Source: Jaapia argillacea MUCL 33604 (lineage: Eukaryota; Basidiomycota; Agaricomycetes; Jaapiales; Jaapiaceae). From it: a stretch of DNA of 64,000 nt. The notes under the pieces were generated by a model. It did no database searches, was not told the origin of the DNA, and saw only the letters and a list, made by a program, of their open reading frames with translations. Numbering within the stretch: position 1 is the stretch's first letter; every line of letters starts with the position of its first letter. Below are positions 1 to 16,579 of this stretch, piece after piece. Both the position numbers and the translations under genes were made by a program. The DNA lies in NCBI GenBank assembly GCA_000697665.1, contig KL197713.1, positions 363,323 to 427,322 of the forward strand, in the 5' to 3' direction.

Positions 1-12
1 AACATACGCTAG

Positions 13-1140
13 AACGCAGAGAATTACCTCCTAACGCCATCCCCCCAAGGCGACCTTTGCGTTGCCAAATTATTCCCACCTCGACCGAACGCTCACAATG
101 CGCCATCGAAAGGATCGGCCTCTGATCCGGGCCACTCTTCATCTTCCCATGCCAATGCCAATGCTCCTCGAGTGGTCCGCTGCGAGGCTTCACGAAATCT
201 CAAGTGGACCATCACCAACACCGGCGTCATATCTCCCATCTACAAACTCTCCCTTCCATCACCCGATTCCCCAGATCTTCCCCTATTCCAAATCAGTAAA
301 CCCAACCCGAACGCTGCTTTCTGGAGCATGTTTTACTTTGCTTATGCTGGCCATAATATACCACCCAAGAGGATCGAGTTTGGAAAGATCCAGAAGAATC
401 AACCTGGGCCGAATGGAGGGGGGACGAGGATCAGTATTACTGGCAAGACGCCGGAAGAGAAGGCTGTCTGGCAGACCCTCGGGGAGGGTAATGAAGATTG
501 CGTTGAATGGGTTGTCTTATGTGCTGCTTTGAATCTGCTTGAGTATGTGGACTTCACTTCTTATTTCCGCTGGCACTTTTAACCCCTTTTCTTTTCCGAA
601 ATAACTAGTGACGAGATAATCAAAGCCGCAGAGAAGAACCCGCCAGTACCTTCCCCACCCGCACCAGGAGGCGGGCCCACACCCAACAACCCGGCTGCTC
701 GTGCGCCTGTCGCTCTCCGAGACCCAGGCGCCCGTCCCCCGCCACATGCGGGTCCTGGCCCACAATCCCCCCAGCAACATCGTGGCCCTCCTCCACCTAA
801 CGGTATGCCGCCCAACGGAATGCCCCCCAACGGTATGCCACCACATGGGATGCCGCCCCATGGAATGCCACCGAACGGTATGCCTCCACCAGGTGGGCCG
901 GGTGGCCAGCGACCGGGCCAAGCACCCCCTCCTGGCCCACAGTTCAGTGGAGGACCAAGAGCCTTCCCATCCCACAATGGGCCAGGACCAGGACCCGGTG
1001 GGTTCGCTCCTCCGGGAATGGCTAGACCTCCACCTGGCCCAGGAATCCCTCCTCCTGGACCTGCTGGAATGGGTTACGGTCGGCCTCCGCCGCCTCAGCA
1101 GGCTCCTCCTCAAGGTCGAGGTCAACCCGGGAGATTCTGA
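13..1140 (+). CDS. Conserved Pro-rich protein of unknown function (5' partial)
   Basis: Open frame from just after an acceptor-like tag at position 12, so the true start lies left of the window. The exon 13-542 joins 609-1140 across a 66-nt GT-AG intron (543-608) and gives about 353 visible residues. The first part is globular, with WTITNTGVISPIYKL, FWSMFYFAYAGHNIPPKR and ITGKTPEEKAVW followed by CVEWVVLCAALNLL. The second half is low complexity: Pro/Gly/Ala-rich, with about six consecutive copies of N/H-G-M-P-P around 813-890, and ends in GRGQPGRF. I recognise the globular part as a type conserved among basidiomycete hypothetical proteins but know no function for it. The frame is preserved across the intron (LL-DDEIIKAAEK), which supports the splice. 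Confidence 0.75.
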
Positions 1141-1564
1141 TTGTCTTCGTCGTATCGCGAGTATGTATGATAGTGTTGTTTTCATTGGACTTCATGACCG
1201 CGAGATCGTGTGTGCTTTCTTGAATTCATCCCATCGATCTCCTCGGTTTTTATCGACTCTTCCCCCCTGTAGTTTAAGTATTTCTCTCCTTTTTTTCAAA
1301 TACTTACGCACCTCTGCTCTCTCCATGTTTTCTTCTTGGGTCGCTTACTGATTTGTGATGTTATTGGTTGCGTGATTAGTGACGAGACCATACTTATGCG
1401 CATTGCGCCCTTAGCAGTCGGATTCCCACATTGGAGACTTCAGGCAGGTACGCGTTAGACGATAGGTACAGTACATTTAGTGTTGGCTACAACCCATCCT
1501 TTCCCTGCAATTCTAGGCTGCATAGCCGATCATAAGAACACACCAATCCCCCGAATGCCGCGCC
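1141..1564. other. Convergent 3' intergenic region
   Basis: Lies between the stops of two converging genes. It contains T-rich runs around 1280-1300 that fit 3' UTRs. I see no coding or RNA feature. Confidence 0.5.
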
Positions 1565-3641
1565 TCAAGCCTTGATGAGCTTCTCGATAGCATCCATGGA
1601 GAGAGCTAGCACGACAAACAACTGATTAAGATCGTACTCAGTGCGAGCGAATCAAATGGACACGTACACTTGGGACGTTCGAGGGGCAATCCGAGAGCAC
1701 GAGCCCAGACGAGTTGTGTCAAGCAACCAAGGGCTATAGGTGGGTATATCAGGATCGAGTTGCATGAGAAAGTCGAGGGTTTCATACCTCGAGAGACACC
1801 GAAGATCACGGTGTAGTACTTGAACTGTGTCAAGCCGTAGTGGTACAAGACACATCCTGAGGTGGCGTCAACATTAGGGTAAGGGTTCTTAGTCTTGCCG
1901 TGCTCCTTGAGGACTCCAGGAGCAACCTCGTAGGTCTACGTTTGCAGGATGGTCAGAACCATGAATAAATCTCAATATCCTAAAATTTACCTGTTTGACG
2001 AGTTGGATGGTGGGGCTCTTCAACAAGTCCGGTCGGGCGTCGCAGAACTCCTGGAGGGCCATGAAGCGAGGATCAGGGTTCCTCAAGACACCGTGACCAT
2101 AACTGGTAGACTTGTTCAGAATGATGGACAGCAGAACGAGGCACGAGAACATACCCAGGAACGACTTGACCGCTCTTCAAGGTCTTCCACAGGTAATCCT
2201 TGATCTTCTCATGAGTGATCTCATCACCAATCTCCTTTTGCATGGCCATCTGCCATCTCAAGACCTCCTGGTTGGCGAGGCTATGGGGAGGAAGGTTTGT
2301 CGGAAACCAAACGGAGCTGAAAGTGGGGTGGAGTGTGCTTACCCGTGAAGCGGTCCAGCCAATGCATAGAGGGCAGCGGAGTAGGAAAGATAAGGATCGG
2401 AGAGTGTGGAACCGACCAAGTCTGCAGAAGGTGAAGTTAGGATGTGTACCAACAAGCGAAGGAGTCGAAGTCTTACGAGCGGTGTGGGCAGAAGCATTGC
2501 CACCTTCGTGATCACCATGGATGGCGATGTACAAACGGAGGTACTCAGTCAAGTCCTCATTGGCGAAACCCAACATGTTGGCATAATTGCCTGACAAGAA
2601 GCTTATGGATTAGCCAGCGAATGCAGCAGCCGGGGAAAAGCAACCCACCAATCAAGTCAAGCTTCTTGTCAATGCCTGGCAAGGGTGCACCAGCGTTGTA
2701 GATGTTGTGGTAAATCCGGGCAGAGAGAGCAGGGAGGCGAGCAATGAGGTTGATGCAATCCTCAAATGTGTGGGTCCAGTACTCGGTCTTCTTGATACCC
2801 TTTTCGTAGGCAGCTTGGAAGGAACTGTCATGGTTCAGAGCAGCAACACCCATTCCAAGCTGGGTCATAGGATGGAGGGTCGGGGGCAACCTGGCAGAGA
2901 GTCAGCATATCATTGAGATACGAGTGGGAAGTGGACACACGAGTCAATGAGTTTCTCGACGTAGGCGGGTAACTCACCCTTCTCGGCGAGTTCGGCAGAG
3001 AGCTGTCGGACTTGAGCCTCGGAGGGGATCTGACCGGTGAGTAGAAGCCAGAGCATACTCTCCGGGAGCATCTCCTTGCCACCAGGAGCGGCGGGCAATT
3101 GTTTTTGACAGTCAGGGATGGTGAGGCCATGGAAACGGATGCCCTACAGTCGCATGCATCCGTTTCAGCACACCCGATTCCTCCATATGAGGTGGAGGAA
3201 CGAATCATACCTCGTTAGGATCGAGCACAGATGCTTCCCAAAGCATGGCCTTCAATCCTCGCATACCACCGATGACATTGTCAACCTATAACATGAGCAT
3301 TAAATTAACATAGAGACATCGATGGGAGGAACTGAATCATACCGTAACCTCTCCCAACGAAGCCTGCCCATGCTCGGTTTTCTATGGACGAGTGTGAATA
3401 TCTCGTATCGGAGACGAAGAATCATAGGACTGACCAGCTTCTTCAATTGCTCCTGCTTGGCCGGAATGACTTCTTGAAGAGTTTCCTTCAAGGACTGCGA
3501 ACAATATCGGCTTAACCTATAAATAGGCGGTGTCGAGGTAACCGGACTTACTTTTGTGGAGGCAAGGCGCCTCTGGAACGAAGCAGCGGCCACATTCCTG
3601 GAGAAGGACTTTGCAACAAGCTGGCTTCCACGACCGAACAT
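1565..3641 (-). CDS. CIT1: Citrate synthase, mitochondrial
   Basis: Condenses acetyl-CoA and oxaloacetate to citrate in the mitochondrial matrix, the first step of the TCA cycle. The N-terminus ([15 protein letters not shown]...QRRLASTK) is Arg/Ser-rich without acidic residues, a typical presequence. Family landmarks in order are [67 protein letters not shown] with [29 protein letters not shown], the active-site region [30 protein letters not shown] and the end [11 protein letters not shown]. The coding sequence is cut by about ten short introns. The start at 3641 was chosen because it begins the presequence; another in-frame ATG lies three codons upstream (3650). Full length for the family, no broken residues seen. 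It diverges from SEC66 across a 240-bp shared promoter. Confidence 0.96.
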
Positions 3642-3785
3642 GATGAGCAAAAGAAATGCGGGGTAAGGAGGGTGTCTACCCCATGGGCAAATACCCCACC
3701 TACTTTTATACGGGAGATCACGGACAAGCCGACCTATTTCCCGGAGCCAGAGCCGGACTCAAGTTCACGCGCTGTGCGGCACATC

Positions 3786-3791
3786 CACGTG
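3786..3791. promoter_or_regulatory. CACGTG palindrome in CIT1/SEC66 divergent promoter
   Basis: A perfect CACGTG (in context CCACGTGGG) lies midway between the two divergent starts at 3641 and 3882. This is the core recognised by bHLH factors such as Cbf1. Its function here is inferred from sequence only. Confidence 0.35.
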
Positions 3792-3881
3792 GGTTTGCAC
3801 TCTAAGTCCTGCCAGCACATCCCGTTACACGCATTCGTTAATAATTGCTGGCTCTCGCTGGCCTTGTCTTCATCCACTACG

Positions 3882-4803
3882 ATGGCGTCCGTCCTCGTTC
3901 CAGTTCTCTATCTCGTTCTCGTCATTGGCGGTATGCTGGTATTCGGTTATTACTATCGAAAACGCGCTGCTGGTTCGTCTCGGAACTCGCATTCCATCCA
4001 GCCACGTATTAACTTCTCTTCCGCGCTCTGCCAGCCAAACGATTCGAACCATACTTCCCCTCACATCCTGAACGCGACCAATATGTTTCCCTACTACAAC
4101 AATCTGATCCCCCAGCAAATGAAGTGCTGCTAAAGGCCGCACTCATTCGCCGCGCAATGGCAGACGTACAGCGCATCCTCCGTATCCGGGAAGACAAGCC
4201 TGCACTCCAGAATCTACTTCAGAAAGGTTCCATAGGAGATGATCTGTGGAATAGTATTGTGGCTGCCGAGAAGGAATTGGAAGCCGAGATCATGGAGGTT
4301 ATCGCAGAGGCCAATACTTTTGTGGAGGGTTGGGGACAGTTGATCTTCCAGACAGCTACCGAGGCCGTCCACAACGAAAAGATACGAGCGTTGTTTGAGG
4401 CTACCGGCGTAGCCCGAGCAGAGAAAGGTTTGTATCTGCCGTCCAAACCTGCATGGTCGACCTCTGTCCTGATTATGTATTTGTCCGGTTTTCTTAGAAT
4501 TGAAATACGGCAAGAAACCGAAGAAGCTCACTGGCTCCCATCCGCCTGCCCGAGTGACATCTCCAAAACCCACCCCTGCCTCACCCTCACCTGCTGTAAC
4601 AGCACAAGATACCCCATCCCATTCAAATTCCAACGGTCTAGCTCCACCTCCAACCCGTAACTTGGAGGATAGTAGTGATGCAGAGTCTGTCCTTTCCGCG
4701 TCGGGTCGTTCGGCAAAGGTAAGCCATCAATCGTCGGCCGACACTTATCCTAGCCTCACAACCTTTTATCCAGTCGGGAAAGAAGGGAAAGAAGCGGAAG
4801 TAA
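3882..4803 (+). CDS. SEC66: Sec66/Sec71-type subunit of the post-translational ER translocon
   Basis: Membrane subunit of the Sec62/63 complex, which helps post-translational import into the ER. Four exons (3882-3972, 4035-4427, 4498-4718, 4774-4803) give 244 residues. A single N-terminal membrane segment (about residues 4-24, VLVPVLYLVLVIGGMLVFGYYY) is followed by a cytosolic domain with AKRFEPYFPSHPERDQYVSL and LKAALIRRAMADVQRILRIRE, an amphipathic helical part (LWNSIVAAEKELEAEIMEVI) and WGQLIFQTATEAVHNEK. It ends in a Ser/Pro-rich tail and a Lys-rich terminus (GKKGKKRK) encoded by a separate 30-nt exon. Topology and core match the family. The long Ser/Pro tail is longer than in budding yeast. 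Confidence 0.9.
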
Positions 4804-5037
4804 TGTATTACAATACTGGACATCTATCCTTTCCTTTCCTAGTGTACAGCGGCAGTGAGAGAAGATTATCCCATCAACGACTTCTGCGTTGCGGTGAGGG
4901 ACTATAGGATCTTTCTTGCAAGCCATGTCATGTGGAACAGGTCAAAATACAGTGAGAACGAAACAAGGAAATGAGCTACCAATGACAGACTTCAGTTCGT
5001 TCCGAAATCAAACACACACTCTCCCCATATTAAACAC

Positions 5038-9382
<4,345 letters not shown>

Positions 9383-9760
9383 GGTAGCATTCTAAATGAG
9401 AGGAACAAGGGTTAGAGATTGACCGCGACAAAGATGACTCCGGGTTAAGCGATGTCCCCATACCATATGAGAACTTGCAGACGCCTAGCTTTGTTGTTCG
9501 AGCCTCGTAGAGTGTGTTAGAGAGTTAAGAACAATACGTCCACACGACTTGCGAGATAGGCAGGAGTTATTAGGCGAGGGCTCGAGAGTCGAAGTTGGCG
9601 GCGGCGGTGACGAAGGCCGGGCTGTGCCGTTAGTCATGTCGCGTGGAGGCGCCTGACGAAATATAAAGCAGCAAATTTCTCGACAACTTCATTTTCTTCA
9701 CTATACACTCGTACACTACTGCTAGTGCTACTGCTGCTACCCACGAGTGCTCTCTTTGAA
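9383..9760. other. Upstream region of UBP15 with a TATA-like box facing right
   Basis: Between the UBP15 start and the candidate small gene at 9761. A TATA-like ATATAAAG lies at about 9660-9668 on the plus strand, followed by a CT/AC-rich leader reaching the ATG at 9761. No other feature recognised. Confidence 0.35.
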
Positions 9761-10206
9761 ATGGAAGCTGTTGAAGAGGTATTAAATTGGCTTGACAGCT
9801 CTCGCTGTGACTTTCTGTGAGTTCTCAGACCTACCACACGATCCTTAAATTATGTCGACAGGGACGCTCTCGTCTTCAAAATCAGCTTTTCCGCTGCCTA
9901 CTGTCGGTAATGAGTCAACATCGTGTAAGATCAATCTGAGGGATATGCTGGCTGCTGGGATGCTGTCTTAGGATCCTGGCGGCGGGGATTATTCCCTCAT
10001 CTCCCTCGGAACTGCAGTTGCTGGAGACAGGGTCATCCCTCGAGGAATTCATCATGCCCCCCCGTCTCCTGTAAAGCATGTACAGCTCTGAGTCTTAATG
10101 TGTATAGTGATTTGTAGGTCGTATCGACAATATGATGTTCGCTTTGTGCCCCTTGATGAGAAGGAATTAAGCACCCATACTCCACGAGCAAAATATCTGG
10201 CCCCAA
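9761..10206 (+). CDS. Candidate small intron-rich gene, unknown
   Basis: No known family. From an ATG at 9761, about 100 bp after a TATA-like box, a coherent frame can be read through short exons: 9761-9778 (MEAVEE), 9829-9906 (TYHTILKLCRQGRSRLQNQL...) and 9972 to about 10063 (DPGGGDYSLISLGTAVAGDR...IHHAPP). The introns are normal in size (50 and 65 nt), and the first two junctions are phase 0 with good GT and AG sites. The last intron is ambiguous: a donor at about 10064 joined to the acceptor before 10120 gives a C-terminus YRQYDVRFVPLDEKEL ending at 10206, while a better donor at 10071 ends sooner. Chance assembly is possible because each exon is short. Confidence 0.3.
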
Positions 10207-11280
10207 CTTGAGGAATGTAGGATGTCATGAAGTAAAATCAAGGGGACGTGGAGCTTTCAACGATCTAGACCGCACCCCAACTTCGTAGCTTGGGCACAGC
10301 ACGAATCACCTTAGGTCTGAGGCTCGAGGGTGACCAGAGTCAGACCAATAGGATGGAGAGGACGAGGGCACGCCCCTAACACGTTGCAAATCGTCATTGT
10401 AGGTATTCGGGTGGTTACATCCCGGGGATTCAACCTATTCAATCGTGTGAGGGCCCAGGGAAGTGCGGATAAGAATACGATGATATGAATATCAACTTCT
10501 GGCAGAACTGGGACTCAACTTGTTCGGGAGAGAGATTCGGTTTCAGTCACTAGATGCGATAGGAACGTGGGCATGTGTATCAATGGCATCACGGATGGCT
10601 CGTTGAGTGGATTGCTGGAGATTGGTGATGCTGGACGGATAGATACGAAGAGGGAATCAGACATCTCCGACTGCCTCTCCGAGGTGGATCAATGAAGATA
10701 CTTTTGATCCCCTCTGATTCGATTCACGACACCTCCACAATGGTGAGGTATGCGAATAACATGAGGAGATCTCAAAGCGACGTATGGACCATCTGATATC
10801 CCAGGCTGGAAACCTAGAGCCTGGATGGCCTAGGATATCATGATCGTAACAAAATGTCGAGTGGGATTCAATCAGATTATATATTGGGGGGAACATAGCT
10901 ATTAAAAAATGCGTACCGCTTCACATACCGCAGCTGAGGGTCAAAGTCTCACCAAACACAAGCACGAAACGCTGATCAAGTATCTGGATGTTTCGCATGG
11001 CCTAGCATCATATCACTATCAGTACATTGAGGTCAAATTGAGGTAGTTGTAGACGGTTGTGATAAATGTGAAGAGTGAGGTTGAGTTTTGATTCCGTCCA
11101 ACGCGATCGAGTGGATGAGCAACGTAAATTGGCCTCATGCGCGAGGCATGGCGGGGACTCATTGCCTTTTCCTGCTCCCTTCGTTTCCGTACCACATCTT
11201 CACTCCTTTTTCACAAAACTTTCAGCAGCACCGTCTTGAGGCGTTCCATATCATTCTACTAGCTGCTCTCATCCATATAC
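10207..11280. other. Gene-poor interval
   Basis: About 1.1 kb with no recognisable family, tRNA or repeat. A weak set of minus-strand frames at 10510-11010 can be spliced together but resembles nothing known. The right part should hold the promoter of the gene starting at 11281. Confidence 0.4.
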
Positions 11281-14200
11281 ATGAGCAGACGTCATGACGC
11301 CACAGACGCGACGCTCAGCCACGACAGATGGTTTCCACAGGCCGAATCGTCTGAGCGTCCGCGCCGGCGATCGTCCATGGCACAAAACCAAGTCACAGAA
11401 CTTGGTGTCAACGTAGGTGCCTCCCACCGCAGACCTCACAATTCCAGTCGAGAGCAGCCCCCAGGTGGACACAATGGCGCTCCGCCAACTTCAGGTCCTT
11501 CGGCATATTACGCTCAACAGCCAGCGCCTTCGACGAGTAGAGGTGCGGCGTATGACCAGTATTACTCCACTTCACAGTCCCGACGCCCTGCAACGAGTCC
11601 AGCTGCCCAGGGTCCCACCACATCATCCAATTCCCAATCACACACTCGAGTAGACTCCCGCGGCCAGCAAAAACCACATCCACAGATACCCGACCCCTAC
11701 GCATACTTATCCAAGCGTGCGGGCGATAAAGCTAGTCCTCAATCGTCGGCTGAGAAGGTCGCACAGGCCGAGGCAGCCCTTCGACATGGTTACCATCAAT
11801 CTCGGAGTGGTCAACAATCGACCAACGCCCACCCGTCATCATCGACCCAGAATCCTCCGACACTTTCTGCTGTAGGTCCCGCAGACAATTTGCATCGCTC
11901 ATTAAGGCAGAGAGAAAAGGAAAGAGACGACAGGGAGTTCAAGCGGCGTGAGGAACGAGCAAGGGAGAAATTGGACCAAGAAAGAGAAAAGGAGCGGGAG
12001 GCCGAAAAGCGAAGGCGGAAGGAGGAGAAAGAAAGGCTGAAATATTTGGAGGAGCGAGCAAGAGAGAAAGAGAAACGGGACAAGGAAAAAGAGAAACTGA
12101 GGGAAAAGGACAGGCTGAGGGAGCAGCTAGCTAAAGATGAGCAGCGGAGGCTGACGAGGACAGCGCCGCTGTATCCGGAGAGGATCAAGGAGGTCGACAG
12201 TTCGGACAGTTCTCGCCGTCGACCACCCCCTGCGATGGCCACTCATCGACGTCATCAGACAGACGACGGTACGGGGGGGATCAACTCAGCAAGTGTTCTC
12301 CGTGACCTCGATCGGTAGATTCTGAACATTATCCCTATACAGGCCCAATGGGACGCCTACAACGCACAAATCTCAAATCCACCGAGGGCTCCGCCGGCAT
12401 CGAACACAGTTAACTTCCCTTCGTCGACTCTCACCAACGTTACCAAAGGCCCAAGCGAGGTTGTCCATCCAGGGAACTCTGCTGACCGTCAACCATCCGA
12501 TCCTCGTGCTCGTGAAAGGGAGAAGGTCTTGCAACATTATCGAACTCAGAGTGATAGGGTCGATAATCTGAGAGATGGAACGGTGTCTGGGAGTGATAAT
12601 GAGAAGAAGCCTCGAAGGGAACAGGTCAGCAGCCCTTTGCATTCTTGTTGTAGTCATTGCTCTAAACCCCCGGTCTAGCGTCCTGATGGTAACCTGCCCG
12701 ACCCAAGAATGCATACTAGTGATAGTCGGACACCGACCCCCCAAGGCGTCCCCCAAGATCCCAACCCTTCGCCCCGTTTGCGACAATCACCCAGCCAAGG
12801 TGCAACTGCAAAGCCAGCACCGGATCCTCCGAAACGAGAAGTGAGCTGCTGAAATCTCTATGACAAGCTCCCACTGACGTTGTTATCCAGAAGCGCAAGA
12901 ACTCTTTGACGAGCTGGTTTTTTCCTAACCGAGACGCGACGAAAGCGTCGACGAAAGTTGCCAAAGCTTCAGAAGCCAGTCGAGTGAACGGCTCTTCACA
13001 TTCACACGCCGCTCCCGCTATGGAAAGCAGGGTACGTTCCCAGAGCGATAACACCCAAACTAATTCCTCTCGTCCCATTCAAGGCGGAGTCACGCTGGAG
13101 AAACAGTCAAGTCCCCATCATAAACCGCTTCATCCCCCACCAAATCAACCTGGAGTGCAACGCAGTCCGTCAATATCGCATGGACAGGACCCTTTACGGC
13201 ATTCGGAACATTCAATTCGACAACCCGCCACAGTTGATATGTCGTCACGTACACGGTCGCGATCACAAGATAATGGACCACCTTCGAGCGCCGTGCCGCC
13301 GCAATCGAACTCGCAACCAACAGCTCCCGGGGCCACCTCCGTACCAACTTCCTTCGATTCATTCTACTCGACGAAGCCTCCAGAAAATCCAGCAGCTTCA
13401 GCCCCACTACCTCGACCAGCATTGGTCGCACGCAAGTCGTCTATGGTAAGGATCATTGACGATAGCCCCAAAGTACCCAACCCCAGTGGTCCCCCAGGTA
13501 TCGACCCTCGTCACAACAACGCCGGTCCTCCTGGCAGCCTCCAGCCATTACATTCTGGCCCACCCCTCACACATCACCAGACTGCCTCGCTCTGGGCTCC
13601 TACTCCCAGCCAACCTCTACCCAGGCGAGCATCCGGACACAACCTAAACGGGGGTGCTTCCGTCTCTATCCCGCCAGTGGCTCGCTCCTCTGCCATGCCG
13701 CCGTCAGCTTTCGTTCCTTTACCGACATCCGGTCCACAGCCAACGGGCCGCGATCCAGTCGCTGCGGATGTCCAGCAGTCTACACCAGTTCGGCGATTGA
13801 GAGAAGTTCTTTCATCGCCAGACACAACGCCAACCGCACCTACTCACCAACATCCGACCCTACCACCCACACAATACAGCAGCTCGGCGAGTCGAGGCCC
13901 ACCACCGTTGCTCCAACCACATGCTGGTCCACCTGGATCCCACGCCCCTCCAACCCGGAAACCGTCATACCGGAATCTTCACCAGGCACCTCCGACAACC
14001 ACGAGTACATTGATGCCCACTTTACCAACGAATGTGGGGCAAGGTTATCCTGTTCCTCGTAATCCCAGTGCCTCATCGATAGAGCAGATCGGTCATGCGC
14101 CGCTATCGTCTTCAACCCGGCACAACGTCGAAGCACCTTCGGGAAAACCTTCCCTTCCACCTCCCATTCATCCCAGTGGTAGTCAACTTCACTCCCAGCC

Positions 14201-16579
14201 AAAGAGTACCCCCTTTGGTGCTACGGGTGTTGCCGCAAACCCCATCGGCTCTCAGGCGCTTTCTTCAGGCGCTTTGCAACAACACCAGGGTCTGGCTCCC
14301 ATCCCCCCGCCGACGCCAGCACATCAACACCGATCTTCTCCCGTTGCTCTCCCCAACCCTGTCACTGCACTCAACCCCCCTCCAGGAGTGCTTGAGGCTT
14401 CCCAACAGAAACTATTTGGAAACTCACACCAGTCCAGGAACCCTCACGCTTCTGGGATAAAGCAAGAGATTGATGAATCCCAGCCGAAGATGGTTCCTCC
14501 CCCTGGCATGCAGAGAAATTATCTTGCCCCTCTGCCCATCGCCAAGTCAGAGTCAAATAACTTACCAACGGAACTGCAACGTCGCCCCCAGCAGCACGAT
14601 GACTCCATTGTAGCTAGCCAGCCAATCCCGCGCGACCCTTCGCTTGAACGCGGCTTTGGTGTCGCAGTGTCAAATAAACAGTCGGGTTCCCCCAATCGAA
14701 AGGTTGAGCCTGGCAATGGTTACCAACTTCACCTTCCAGGCAAAACTTCTTCTGACACCCCAACGATTCGGGACGCAAGGGCGAACCCTACAGCTGCTAT
14801 CCACCCAGGCACGCCTCGTATATCAACTCAGGATGCCAACCCCAGATTCAGAGCCAAAGACGAGACTGCGTATCGGGTTCCAACCAAGCAACAGGGAGAC
14901 GACAATGCAGGCTCTTCCACAGCGAGGGTATATTACACCCCTCCTAACGACCTAAATACTCTCCCTGGAGCACATCCATCCGCTATTACTGATCAGCGGC
15001 GTTATGTGAGTCGTCCATTTTAGTGATTTTTCATACCTGTCTGACCGCATTGATATGCCAGTCCCCCAACATGCCGAAGACTCATCCCCCTAGCCACTCT
15101 CCCAATATGTCCCAGAACCCGCCTCCAGGCCAATCCACACCACCCAGACGTTTCCCATCTGAAGCGCCTCCCGCTCAGTTGACTCATCGTACCAGTCTGA
15201 AAAATCTCCATCCAACGGCTGCACACCACCCTCCTCCAGAACACCATGTCATCAAACAACCCTCTCCGCTGATTCCGCAGCAGGTCCCTGCGCCTGCCAC
15301 AAGCATCACTCCCCAAGGGCACAACGGGCAGCCTATCGCGGAGGCACCCCCCCGCCGATCGCACGAAAGCACACGCAACACAGACCTCAACCGCCCCGTC
15401 GCATTGTCGCAGCCTTTCACGGCACCACCCGCAGCACTACCCCTTGGATACGGTCCAGACCTAGGACCTCAATCCCGCAGCTCGCAGAACCAGGCGACTT
15501 CACGATATCGCGAAGCCAATTCCTCTTCAACCCCATCGCAGTTATTGCCACGGCCCCGTCCACATCCCAGCAGAACATCCACCTTACCGGCACCAGTTGC
15601 ACCGACCGTCACCCCACAACCCCCACAACCCCTACGTCAAGAGACTCTACCTGCTCAACCGTCTGTATACCCCCTTCCAGGCGTCCCCCGCTCTCATAAA
15701 TTATCGGATCCGGAACGTATCGACAAGGTTGCTGTATCTGCCAACTTAATTGCAGTCACTCCTCAACATCAATTGCCCCCTCAATCCGTACCCTCACGTT
15801 CTACCGACTCTGAAATTCTCAAGACCCCTTCCTCCCTTGCTCAGCAGGACCATTACTCCATTCCCGTCGCACCGCAAATCTCGTCCAGTGCATCGCAGGA
15901 ATCGAAGAAGAGGGGCAGTTTCTTCAATACTTTATTTCGTCCAAAACCCACGGGATACAAACCACAGGACATTCTGCAGCAGTCTGACTTTTGGGAGCCT
16001 CCGACGCAGATCAAATCTTCACGAGAGGCAGCCCCTCAGACTCACAACTTACCGAAAGCCGAAGGTTTGGGTCCATCATCTGGAAAGATTACCAAAGCCA
16101 CTCACAAAGTCGCGTCTCCCATGCCCTCGAGGGTCGACCCTTCTGCGCCAGTGGCACTTCACATTCCAGTGCCACCGATGTCGGGGAGAAAGAGTCCAGG
16201 ACGACAAGGAATAATCAGGCACTTCCTGAACCCCAAGCGTTATCGCACCGTGTCGAGTGCATCGGTCGAGGCTGTGGATGGAACAGCGGTAAGCCCTTCT
16301 CCCTCATATCGCCCTACGCAATCACCTCATCTCACATCATAGAACAATACTGTACTTAACTCCCCTACTGCGTCAACCTTGAGTGTCAACCCCCCCATTC
16401 CTCCCATTCCCTCCCGCGATCCGATCCTAGCCACAACAGAGTGGAGGAACAAAGCAGAAGAACAACAGAGTCGAGGAGCAGGGCGAAGACCTCGACCCGG
16501 TGTGACTTTTGAAGAGGTGGAGAACCAACCCGAACGATTTGGCCCTATACGACCTCCCTCACGACAGAGACGCCGATAA
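11281..16579 (+). CDS. Large intrinsically disordered protein with charged coiled coil, unknown function
   Basis: Six exons (11281-12294, 12343-12624, 12679-12840, 12891-15005, 15062-16288, 16343-16579) give about 1678 residues. The first donor at 12295 (GTTCTC) is weak, but it is the only nearby one that keeps frame. Residues about 205-300 form an uninterrupted Glu/Arg/Lys-rich helix (KREREEARE-like), probably a long single helix or coiled coil. The rest is dominated by Pro, Ser, Gln and His. Two short basic-aromatic islands stand out, KRKNSLTSWFFPNR and KKRGSFFNTLFRPKP, followed by GRKSPGRQGIIRHFLNPKR. The C-terminus (VTFEEVENQPERFGPIRP) looks more ordered. No catalytic domain is visible, and a scaffold or signalling adaptor is only a guess. 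No stop interrupts the 2.1-kb fourth exon, so the gene is under coding constraint. Confidence 0.85.

Noticed and set aside
10420-10450. GGGATTCAACC-like word, considered as a tRNA T-arm
   Set aside because: Its reverse complement lacks the invariant TTC of the T-loop, and no A box or cloverleaf partners are present.
10510-11010. Minus-strand frames that can be spliced into an about 130-residue protein (MRNIQILDQ... to ...LSRTS)
   Set aside because: Each piece is short, composition is not protein-like, and no family resembles it. Probably chance in a gene-poor stretch.
11811-12242. Long minus-strand frame rich in Ser/Leu/Phe
   Set aside because: It is the antisense shadow of the Glu/Arg/Lys-rich helix of the large plus-strand protein.
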